A stretch of 64,000 nt of DNA from Kiritimatiellales bacterium (GTDB taxonomy: Bacteria > Verrucomicrobiota > Kiritimatiellia > Kiritimatiellales > Tichowtungiaceae): assembly GCA_041656295.1 (NCBI GenBank), contig JBBADV010000007.1, positions 62,001 to 126,000 on the forward strand, in the 5' to 3' direction. How positions within the stretch are numbered: position 1 is the first letter of the stretch; the number at the start of each line of letters is the position of its first letter. A program made the position numbers and the translations under genes. The notes under the pieces are model-generated. The model was not told where the DNA came from, did no database searches, and was given only the letters and a program-made list of their open reading frames with translations. Below are positions 8,885 through 17,063 of the stretch, piece by piece.

Positions 8885-10423
8885 TCAGAGTTTACGGGCT
8901 TCATCATCTTTCACAACGCCAGAGTAATCGATAAATTTAGTAGGCTCCCTATAAATCAGTGAGATAATGATCATCAAAAAAAACGAGATCCCAATCGTAA
9001 TAATGCCAGCTGTCTTAGTTTCAACCACGTCTTGATAAAACGGCCATATTTTTTGCAATATCAGATGGCAAATCGGTAAAACTAGCGAATTCAGAATAGC
9101 CGCATATGCAGCTGCCGTACAGGCTCGCTTCCAGTATAAACCGACCACGGCAGCGATTCCACAACCAAGCCACATGGTACCAGTTATCATGACAAATTCT
9201 AGAATTGTATCTTGAGTTTTATACAGCACCCCAAAAATAAAGAGGAAAATCCCGATACAAACAGCCGTCATACGCAATAGTAACAGGTGTGCCTTAGTCG
9301 ATAAAGGTTTTGGAAGCAATGGACAGATAACATCATTGACCCAAACTCCCGACCATGTCAGGAAGTATGTATTATCCGTTGAAACATGGGCTGCCAAAAG
9401 AGCGCTAAATAAAATGCCAAATAAAACGGGACCGCATATCCGCCCCAGATATATTGCTGAAGCCGTTAAACTATATTCATTATATTGCATTCCTTCAGGT
9501 ACATCTTTACCAAGAACAATCATAGCGCCAATACCCAAAGTCAACATGATCATCTGTTTTCCGTTAGCAAGCATGGTGCTGTACAGTGTAGTAACCCGGG
9601 TCACTTTACTATTTTTGGTAGCTGCATTTTTTGCGATCGTATTGGGTGAGGAAAAAGGTGCCAATGTCGCCATGCACAGCAACCATAGCACCCACTGCCA
9701 CCCATATGTACCGGAAAGAAAAGGATTAAATGCAATGTTCCCTAATGATTCCTGAAGTGAATCGCGTATTGATATAACGCCTATATTTCTAAAAATCAGA
9801 AATGTTACAGAAAAAAGCCCAATCATGACCACCCATGCTTGAAGATAATCTGTCGCAATTGACCCTACCTGCCCACTTATAACGGTAAAAAAAAGACCAA
9901 CACAAATCAGCGTCCCCATTATTACCGGTATAGTAGATAGCTCCACACTTCCGATCGAAAAAGCCAACGGCAAATCCAAAAAATAAATAAGATATGTAGC
10001 GCCCACAACAGGAAACGCTGCCATGTTGACCACCCCGGCAATGCCGGATACCCATCCTACTAATAAACGTACTCCGCGACTATAGCGCATTTCATGGAAC
10101 TGCCCCGCCGTCATGGCTTTTGTCGCCCTCAGTCTTTGAATACCAAACCCGAAAATTCCAAACATTATAATAATATAGATGCTTTGAATTAGAATAATCC
10201 AAAGATAGCTAAATCCGTTATTAAAGCCTTGCTGCGCAATATAAGCAATTGTAACTAATCCCAATCCGCCCGAAAATGTATTGCTGAGTCCCAACCAGAC
10301 ACGTTGTTTCCGCCCGCCCACTAAATAACTCGATACGTCTTTTACTAAGGTTCTGCACCACATCATAACAACTATAATTATAATAAAAATAATTAAAGAA
10401 ATCAGCCAGGATACAATTGTCAT
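8885..10423 (-). CDS. Sodium:solute symporter (SSS family)
   Basis: 512 residues, a typical length, with about 13 hydrophobic segments spread over the whole protein. Family features include GGRKQRVWLGLSNTFSGGLG near residues 36-55, where the first core helix of SSS carriers is broken, and the AAHVSTDNTYFLTWSG region around residue 340 (compare the S-T-x-D patterns of SSS sodium sites). It imports a sugar or small organic solute driven by the sodium gradient. Its position between glycan-processing genes and the amino-sugar module suggests it carries the locus substrate into the cytoplasm. A tiny membrane protein gene follows directly. Confidence 0.85.
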   Translation of the reverse strand: MTIVSWLISLIIFIIIIVVMMWCRTLVKDVSSYLVGGRKQRVWLGLSNTFSGGLGLVTIAYIAQQGFNNGFSYLWIILIQSIYIIIMFGIFGFGIQRLRATKAMTAGQFHEMRYSRGVRLLVGWVSGIAGVVNMAAFPVVGATYLIYFLDLPLAFSIGSVELSTIPVIMGTLICVGLFFTVISGQVGSIATDYLQAWVVMIGLFSVTFLIFRNIGVISIRDSLQESLGNIAFNPFLSGTYGWQWVLWLLCMATLAPFSSPNTIAKNAATKNSKVTRVTTLYSTMLANGKQMIMLTLGIGAMIVLGKDVPEGMQYNEYSLTASAIYLGRICGPVLFGILFSALLAAHVSTDNTYFLTWSGVWVNDVICPLLPKPLSTKAHLLLLRMTAVCIGIFLFIFGVLYKTQDTILEFVMITGTMWLGCGIAAVVGLYWKRACTAAAYAAILNSLVLPICHLILQKIWPFYQDVVETKTAGIITIGISFFLMIIISLIYREPTKFIDYSGVVKDDEARKL

Positions 10424-10531
10424 TTGTATTTTCTCCTATTATAAAAAATATAGTAAAGTTAATAATCTATTTCGCAGTAGAAAAATCTAATCGTCAACAA
10501 AAAGAATATCCGCGATACTTTATCAAGATGT

Positions 10532-12583
10532 TTAATCGTCCTGTTTACCATCACCAAGCACACCACCTCCTGCAACCGAAGCAGGGAAAGTCAGCGCCCC
10601 TCGAATTCCTTCCTCCCCAAACAGGGAATCCCCCCATACAGCATGTGTCGGAGTTAAAACTGCACGAAATTCCCGTAACGCTAAATAAGCCTGTTCGTGC
10701 TGAAGCAAAATTACGGGATCCTTACTTTTACGAGCCCGCAAACCCGCGGCAACTGCGTTACGTGTAAGCACAAACTCATCCAAGCCATCACGAAGAAATT
10801 TTACACGAGCAACCAAAACATCCGACTCACCTTCAACAGCCAGAGCGGCCTGATCTAATAAATTAAATGCTGGTGCTAGAACGTCATCCGTATAGAGATA
10901 AGGCATGACATGCCACTGCCCGCGATTTGTAATATTAAAACCGAGATCATACTCTTTGACAATTTTTTCATAAAGACCTCCCCGTTCTCTTCTCCATTCT
11001 CCCCCGCGCGGGAAAGGATAAGCAGCCTCTAAAGCAAAATTCATCCAATAATCAATATATGCTTTTACGTATGAAGCTGCCGGACCAAATGCAATGCAGT
11101 ATTCTTCTAAGACATCATCAATTTCCAGTTCAGGATGTGCCAGTAAGCGAACAACCAAATATGCTTTTAGCCCTGTCATCCCCCAAGCGCCGTGAAATCC
11201 CGACATTATAGCCCCACTCATTCCGGTCTCGGTAGCATGTTTAATAGCAGATCCTATCTCTTCCAACGGAAGATATGGTGCGGTTGATCCATGATTCAAC
11301 CAATTCGGACGCAGAACCATTCGTGCAGCGCCTGCACGGAAAAAACCATCCCATTGCTCATAAAACTCTTCATCGAAAGTTGGAACCATCCCGACCAGAA
11401 TTCCCTTCTCTAAAAAAACCCCATCCGGCGGCGGGTCAGCATAACGGGAATAAGCATAAGTACAAAGTTCCACATCCGGTCGATGAATGCGAAATTTCTC
11501 AATCAGGCGGTTCCAGAACTTAATGTAGCGGGCGGTTAGATAAGAAGAACCATTCCATATCTCCTGAATATCCTGCCCGGCAGGCACATCCATTGCCATA
11601 GATTCAGGTGCAATACAAAAACCACCCCCATCATTAGGGCAGATATTATACCACTGCGGGGATCCTGCATCCAACCATTCTTTAAGAATCATCTCATCAA
11701 CTTCAGGATTACCAACCCGAAGTTTAACTCGGTCTCGAGCAGGAAAGGGCTGCGATGCTCCTGATGGAGGCAATGCAAACAGATCCGGATTAGTTTCCCC
11801 ATATCTATCCCACCAATCAGTAAATGCATGACCAAAAGTAACATCACAACGTGAACCGATACGGTGATAGCGAAGCCATACATCCATTTCAGCGCTTAAT
11901 TTCTGATATAATTCAGGCGGCGTATCAACATGAGGGCGACCATCTCTACCCGGTATTTTTGCATTTTTATCCAATTTCCGGATATTGCTATTTCTGAACG
12001 ATCTTAATTCCAGTTGAGGAAGACAGGTAAAATCCCGAACAGTAATGACAACATTAGTATTTTCCGGAATATATGTCCCAACATCGCCTGGCCAAAGCCA
12101 CCGGACACCTAAATCTTTTTCAAGAATTTCTCCAATTGCCCAAAATAAAGGAATCGACATGGGAGCTTCGCTGGAAGTTTTATTAGGCTTTGCTGCATTC
12201 AGAATCACTTCTGTTTCAGAAGCATAGATTCGAAACTGTTCTGCAGAAAATGCCGAAGATGACATCCCTTTCTCTGCAGCTTTCCAAGTATCTCCAATAT
12301 ATACCTTACATCTATCATCATTCAAAGCCTCAGACTCAGCGATGATGTCAAGCACTGCTCCGCTGGCTTTATAAACATAACGTGAAAAATCTTCTGCCGC
12401 AGACTGCTCAAAAGATTGCGGGTTATCCGGCAACACAATTATCGAAACCGAATTACCATTCAAGACGAGACTGGCCGATTCATTTTGCCCTATTTCTGTT
12501 AATCCATTTCTTCCATGGATAAGTATAATACAAAGAAGAAGGGCATAATGACTTGTTCCTTTAATAATCTGTCGAGTAAACAT
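10532..12583 (-). CDS. DUF4838 / alpha-glucuronidase-like secreted protein
   Basis: 683 residues with a hydrophobic N-terminal export signal (HYALLLCIILIHG). Residues ~35-170 resemble the N-terminal domain shared with GH67 alpha-glucuronidases and hexosaminidases (NPQSFEQSAAEDFSRYVYKASG, KVYIGDTWKA). The remainder matches the DUF4838 type, common in PVC and Bacteroidota glycan loci, with conserved PWLNHGS- and CTYAYSRYADPP-like blocks suggesting a TIM barrel. The activity of DUF4838 is not securely known; a glycosidase acting outside the cytoplasm is likely. It lies upstream of the symporter gene. Confidence 0.7.
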   Translation of the reverse strand: MFTRQIIKGTSHYALLLCIILIHGRNGLTEIGQNESASLVLNGNSVSIIVLPDNPQSFEQSAAEDFSRYVYKASGAVLDIIAESEALNDDRCKVYIGDTWKAAEKGMSSSAFSAEQFRIYASETEVILNAAKPNKTSSEAPMSIPLFWAIGEILEKDLGVRWLWPGDVGTYIPENTNVVITVRDFTCLPQLELRSFRNSNIRKLDKNAKIPGRDGRPHVDTPPELYQKLSAEMDVWLRYHRIGSRCDVTFGHAFTDWWDRYGETNPDLFALPPSGASQPFPARDRVKLRVGNPEVDEMILKEWLDAGSPQWYNICPNDGGGFCIAPESMAMDVPAGQDIQEIWNGSSYLTARYIKFWNRLIEKFRIHRPDVELCTYAYSRYADPPPDGVFLEKGILVGMVPTFDEEFYEQWDGFFRAGAARMVLRPNWLNHGSTAPYLPLEEIGSAIKHATETGMSGAIMSGFHGAWGMTGLKAYLVVRLLAHPELEIDDVLEEYCIAFGPAASYVKAYIDYWMNFALEAAYPFPRGGEWRRERGGLYEKIVKEYDLGFNITNRGQWHVMPYLYTDDVLAPAFNLLDQAALAVEGESDVLVARVKFLRDGLDEFVLTRNAVAAGLRARKSKDPVILLQHEQAYLALREFRAVLTPTHAVWGDSLFGEEGIRGALTFPASVAGGGVLGDGKQDD

Positions 12584-12719
12584 ATTATATACTCCTTTTT
12601 TAATGTGCCTATTATTTTGTTTCCTGTGGCGTCATAGTTATATCTCGCCTACGCAAGATTTTAATGACTGTCTGTTTTTTTATTTCTAAGTGTTTAGGGC
12701 CATGTTTATTTTTTTTATA

Positions 12720-14000
12720 TTATTCATTAATTTTGCATGTCTGGTAATTGTTAATATGACTTGTCATTTTTCCTGAAAGGACGGTTAAAGCCGCTGCACG
12801 CCCGGCAGCTTCGCCTGTAGCCACAGCATTACCAGTAACTCGATAGCTTGAGTGCGAAAAAAAATCCCCACTGATACAGCGTCCGGCGAGCCATAAGTTG
12901 TCCGCATCACGCGCAATCAGAGCACGCAAGGGAATATCATAAGGCAGAATTGAACTCGTGTTTTTTTTGGAAAGAGAATAACTGTCTTTCTGTGTGTTGT
13001 GTACATCGATATTCATTGTGACACGACATACAGCATCAGCATGATGTACCCCATAGATCATATCATTTAAGTTTACTGTGTATATCCCATGGATACGACG
13101 TCCTTCGCGCATGCCAAGATGCTCAGTTGTAGCGACAATGCGCAGTTTTTCCCAGATTCCTCCCTGTTTTTGTAGAGCTTTTACAATAGCATGGCATTCT
13201 TCCCGGGCTTCAACAGTTGCTTGAGTTAAAGCCGCGGCATCACCGGGAAAAACATTATATTGATGATTAGGAATAAAAGCGAATAAATCATCATAAATCG
13301 GGAAAAGTACCGGCGATTTATTTGAAATATCTATTCCAAGATCCCAGATCAATTGCGAAAGCCTAGCTTTTGGCTCCTGCATCCCTCCTCCGACGAAACG
13401 TTCTATCTCTGCGAATTGAACCCCGGTAACCAACATTGTCATACTAGCCGGCTGGATATCATTTGTTCCCGGGTGACCTGTCGAAAACGAACAGCCTGCA
13501 TGAAAAGCAAGATCCCCGTCACCCGTACAGTCTATAAAATGTTGCGCTCTCCATGCTTCTCTTCCTGATCGCGATTCAGTTATTACAGCGTTTAAGAAGC
13601 GGGATGTGCATTTATTTACAGAAACAATTCTTGTATGCAGTTGGAAATTGACTCTGGAAGCGACGCACATTCTCTCTAAAAGAAGTTTCATGATTTCCGG
13701 ATCATATGTCCAGTTGCGCGCTGAACGACGTTTTTCGCCAAGCGCACCCATTTTCTCTAAGTCGTTCCGAATTTCTTTCATTATTCCAGGCTTGTCTGCA
13801 TCAATCACCCAGCTGAGTAAGCCTGCAGTCCAAATTCCTCCAAGGCAGCCGTTCGCTTCGATCAATAACACTCGAGCGCCGGCCCGTGCAGCAGATACCG
13901 CAGCAGCTACGCCAGCAGGCCCGGCTCCGCCAACAATCACATCATATTCTCCACTTATTTTTGTTCGAAAAACCTCGTGTATAGACGCCTGTATACTCAT
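12720..14000 (-). CDS. FAD-dependent oxidoreductase (FAD_oxidored family)
   Basis: 426 residues. An FAD-binding Rossmann motif is seen near the N-terminus (DVIVGGAGPAGVAAAVSAARAG, then LLIEA), the mid-sequence FIDCTGDGDLAFHAG and a C-terminal AVATGEAAGRAAAL, all typical of the FAD_oxidored (PF12831) family. No signal peptide, so cytoplasmic. Members are frequent in carbohydrate loci, where they may oxidise sugar hydroxyls, but the substrate is unknown. It lies 11 bases downstream of the PEP-CTERM paralogue gene, so it is likely cotranscribed. Confidence 0.8.
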   Translation of the reverse strand: MSIQASIHEVFRTKISGEYDVIVGGAGPAGVAAAVSAARAGARVLLIEANGCLGGIWTAGLLSWVIDADKPGIMKEIRNDLEKMGALGEKRRSARNWTYDPEIMKLLLERMCVASRVNFQLHTRIVSVNKCTSRFLNAVITESRSGREAWRAQHFIDCTGDGDLAFHAGCSFSTGHPGTNDIQPASMTMLVTGVQFAEIERFVGGGMQEPKARLSQLIWDLGIDISNKSPVLFPIYDDLFAFIPNHQYNVFPGDAAALTQATVEAREECHAIVKALQKQGGIWEKLRIVATTEHLGMREGRRIHGIYTVNLNDMIYGVHHADAVCRVTMNIDVHNTQKDSYSLSKKNTSSILPYDIPLRALIARDADNLWLAGRCISGDFFSHSSYRVTGNAVATGEAAGRAAALTVLSGKMTSHINNYQTCKINE

Positions 14001-14011
14001 AATTGGTCATC

Positions 14012-15001
14012 CTAATCGTTTTTTATTCCTACCACCGTCAGTCCAATGGTTTTACGTTCGGCTCCCCCCGTATAAGAAGTTTTAAAGGTATACCTTCCCA
14101 AAGAAAATTCGCTTCCGGCAAGATAACCGGCAAAAGCGTTTTCATAGCGATTATAACTGATCAGAGGCACAAAATCGCCTTTGATAAAAGATGCGTTTTG
14201 ATCCAATATAAATTCCATCGTTGCCGCAGAACGTCCTTTTTCTTCCGTTAAGGTAAGATTGGATTTCAAAATAATAAATGGTGATGGACGAACATCTTTT
14301 AATACAAAACTCAAAATCGTTTCCGGCTTACACACAAGCTCTCTGGCGTAGAAAGTGGCGTTATCTATTTTTAAGCTGCTGTCGCAGCCCGATATTATTA
14401 ATGATTTGTTTTCGATCACAACCTGTGCTCTGTCGGAAATAAGCAATCTGCCTCTGGCCGTTTCTGAAGTTATTCCAATCGTCGAAGTTGCTGACTGATC
14501 ACTGTGTATTTTCATCATAACATTCCCAGACACACCAAGAGTCATAATAGAGTTTGCTTTAGCTGCGATATTAAAATTTTTCGCTTTTACTAAAGAAATT
14601 TTTTCGCTCGTATTCCGAATAATTAGACTCGATCCCCGAATTTGCTTAGAAACTCCGGTTTGTAATCGTAACCCCTCTTTTGCTATTGTGAGAGCATTAC
14701 CTTTTAAGTCGAAAGTTAGCATGACGTCACCGTGCGACATTTCCAATCCACCGATGGTCACATCTTCTGTCAATGTGATTTCCAACCATTTTTTATTCAA
14801 TCCTCCGGCAATCGTTCCATAAAATCCAATGACATCAGATTTTCCTGGCGTTGTCGGCTGCATCCAATAATTTTGCTCTGTAAACACATTCTGATATGTA
14901 CTGTCATTATAGACATTTCCATTCCAAACATGTTGTGCCAGCAAAGGATTCAATCCTGCCAATATTCCACTTAAAATAATACAGACAGTAACTTTTTTCA
15001 T
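14012..15001 (-). CDS. Secreted beta-rich protein, tail-less paralogue of the PEP-CTERM protein at 22188-23234
   Basis: 329 residues with a signal peptide (KKVTVCIILSGILAGLNPLLAQ). It aligns along its whole length with the protein at 22188-23234: WNGNVYNDSTYQNVFTEQNYW against WQGGSYHSITYTNVFSSTDYW, then IAGGLNKK / VAGGLNNK, HGDVMLTFDLKG / YGDVNLVFDLNG, and FVPLISYNRYENAFAGYLAG / FISLINYDGGVWTGEFSGY. It ends just after IGLTVV, where the paralogue continues into its PEP-CTERM tail. It is probably exported but not exosortase-processed. The fold is probably a repetitive beta-helix-like passenger; function unknown. Confidence 0.7.
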   Translation of the reverse strand: MKKVTVCIILSGILAGLNPLLAQHVWNGNVYNDSTYQNVFTEQNYWMQPTTPGKSDVIGFYGTIAGGLNKKWLEITLTEDVTIGGLEMSHGDVMLTFDLKGNALTIAKEGLRLQTGVSKQIRGSSLIIRNTSEKISLVKAKNFNIAAKANSIMTLGVSGNVMMKIHSDQSATSTIGITSETARGRLLISDRAQVVIENKSLIISGCDSSLKIDNATFYARELVCKPETILSFVLKDVRPSPFIILKSNLTLTEEKGRSAATMEFILDQNASFIKGDFVPLISYNRYENAFAGYLAGSEFSLGRYTFKTSYTGGAERKTIGLTVVGIKND

Positions 15002-15062
15002 TTCACTTGTTCTCCTTGTTGTTCACCAAAAACGTGTTTATTATTATTAGAAAAATTTCTCT

Positions 15063-16016
15063 TTAAGAATTATTTCCGTTCTCTCCCAACCAGGCTAGTG
15101 TATTGCGACAGCATATACGTTCTTGCAACGCAACCGATACGGCATCCAAACAGGCCCGTTCGCACCGGTAGGAACTCCGTAGTTGAAGCCGGTCATACTC
15201 AATTGAATAATACGGGGCATCACTCCCCCAAATCAGTTTTTCAGGAAACGCTTCCGCCAAATCATTTAACACGGTACCAGGACAGGAATAATCCGAAGGA
15301 AAACGTTGTTCGGGAGCAGCCACAGCAGGCAGGTTGTTTTCGGCACAGGCACAATGAACAATAAATGCTGCACAGTCGAACCAGGCATTGGGCAGTTCAG
15401 CCATCCGCTCAAGAGTAGGTCGATGAAACCGGCAGGAATGGGCAAGTACAAAGCGGATAGCCGGACGTGTTTCGACAATTCGTAAAATATCAGCACACTG
15501 CGACCAGCGGTCGTTAGGATGAATGCTCGCATGAATTAACAGGGGCAAATTTTTTTCCTCAGCGAAGTCAAGCATACAACCTCCTTGATTAAGCAAATCC
15601 AAGACAGGAGATTGGATGGTGTGCGTCTGAAATTTAATTCCGTATACCCGGCAGCCCGACGATAACTTGCGCCACTCAGCTACCTGCTCTGCCGGCTTAC
15701 GGGATGGATCGCCAATCAAAAAAGGCCAGATTTTTTCCCGCCACTCTAAGGGTGCACGCTGAATATCAGTGACTAAGCGTTTATTTTCAAAGCGATAGGG
15801 TACGGCATCGGGATCGTTGGATAATGCCACCTGATCCCTTCGTAATTTTTCCATATCTAAATCCATATACGTGATGAATGGAAAAACAATAAACCGGTCA
15901 ATCTCTGCGCCTTCTGCATCAAGAAACAGGCGTGTCAAATCTGCACAATAAGGCGACCACCCCTGTAAATAATACAGGGGATCAAATCCAATATGAGTAT
16001 GACTATCTATACGCAT
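15063..16016 (-). CDS. Amidohydrolase 2-family TIM-barrel metallohydrolase
   Basis: 317 residues. Metal ligands typical of the amidohydrolase superfamily are visible: HTH near residue 6 (RIDSHTHIG), His in LLIHASIHP, His in FVLAHSCRFH, and the Asp of IWGSDAPYY. The family includes hydrolases and nonoxidative decarboxylases, so the reaction may be lactone opening, C-C cleavage or decarboxylation. It lies 12 bases downstream of the alcohol dehydrogenase gene, suggesting it works on the dehydrogenase product or in the same pathway. Confidence 0.75.
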   Translation of the reverse strand: MRIDSHTHIGFDPLYYLQGWSPYCADLTRLFLDAEGAEIDRFIVFPFITYMDLDMEKLRRDQVALSNDPDAVPYRFENKRLVTDIQRAPLEWREKIWPFLIGDPSRKPAEQVAEWRKLSSGCRVYGIKFQTHTIQSPVLDLLNQGGCMLDFAEEKNLPLLIHASIHPNDRWSQCADILRIVETRPAIRFVLAHSCRFHRPTLERMAELPNAWFDCAAFIVHCACAENNLPAVAAPEQRFPSDYSCPGTVLNDLAEAFPEKLIWGSDAPYYSIEYDRLQLRSSYRCERACLDAVSVALQERICCRNTLAWLGENGNNS

Positions 16017-16028
16017 GTTAATTTCCCA

Positions 16029-17063
16029 TCAATCCTGAGGCAATACGACCGCTTTGATGACCGGTTCCGTGCTGTTCACCATTGCCTGAAGGATATGTTG
16101 CGCATCTCCGGGAGCAAAGGTATGTGTAATAAGGGCGTCCGTTGGAATCAGCCCGGCTTTCAGCAGATCAAGCGACCGGTTGAAATTGAGAGCCGGTTCA
16201 CCGAAAACCGGACGGAGACTGATTTTATTGAAAATCATCCGGTTGATATCTATTTCGATCTTGTTTCCGCCTCCAAAATGAAGGCCATAGAATGTGATCA
16301 GACCTCCGTAGCAAATTATTTTTAACGCATCATGGATACTTTGAGGCGGAGCACTGACAATAACGCGATCTACGCCATTTGGAAAACGGCGACGGATCAC
16401 CTGTTCAACATCTTCCTGTTGCGTATTGATGACCATATCCACATCCATTTTACTCGCTGCTGCAGCGCGGGCACGACCGATGGGGGTGGTGGTATCAAAC
16501 TCGGTCATCACCACGAAACTCGCACCTTGCAGTCGGGCGACCCCGGCAGTCATTAACCCCAGTGGTCCGCAACCCAGAACCGCCACACTACCTCCCAAGG
16601 GTATTTCAGATGCTAACACCGCATTCAGACACACGGTCAAAGGCTCGGTCAGACAGGCCGTCGTGTAATCCATCCCGTCATATTTGACCAGATTGTTATG
16701 GCGGACACGCAGGTACTGACCCATACCGGACTGTCCGTCAAGCCCCAATAAATTGCGACACAAATCAGGACGACCGTTTTTACATTGTGGGCACACGCCG
16801 CAGAGAGTGCAGTCTTCAACAACTACAGTATCACCAGGTTTAACGGTATTGACATCTTTTCCTGTTTCGACCACTTCGCCGGCGATTTCATGCCCTAAAG
16901 GCATGGGATCTCCATCCCATTGCTTAAGAAAATTAAGGTCTGTTCCACAGACCCCGCAAGCATGGATTTTTACAATAACATCATTGAATCCAGGAGAGGG
17001 GACCTCGGTTTCCCGAAACTCAAGATTCATGAATTTACGACCAAACAAACCTGTGGTTTTCAT
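16029..17063 (-). CDS. Zinc-dependent medium-chain alcohol/polyol dehydrogenase
   Basis: 344 residues. Catalytic zinc ligands are Cys in CGVCGTDL and the His-Glu pair in LGHEIAGEV; the structural zinc loop has four Cys (CTLCGVCPQCKNGRPDLC). The cofactor fold has GCGPLGLMTAG and a downstream acidic residue (MTEFD), favouring NAD. The layout matches sorbitol/threonine dehydrogenase-type enzymes that oxidise a secondary alcohol to a ketone. The ATG overlaps the stop of the acyl-CoA synthetase gene (ATGA), so translation is coupled. Confidence 0.85.
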   Translation of the reverse strand: MKTTGLFGRKFMNLEFRETEVPSPGFNDVIVKIHACGVCGTDLNFLKQWDGDPMPLGHEIAGEVVETGKDVNTVKPGDTVVVEDCTLCGVCPQCKNGRPDLCRNLLGLDGQSGMGQYLRVRHNNLVKYDGMDYTTACLTEPLTVCLNAVLASEIPLGGSVAVLGCGPLGLMTAGVARLQGASFVVMTEFDTTTPIGRARAAAASKMDVDMVINTQQEDVEQVIRRRFPNGVDRVIVSAPPQSIHDALKIICYGGLITFYGLHFGGGNKIEIDINRMIFNKISLRPVFGEPALNFNRSLDLLKAGLIPTDALITHTFAPGDAQHILQAMVNSTEPVIKAVVLPQD

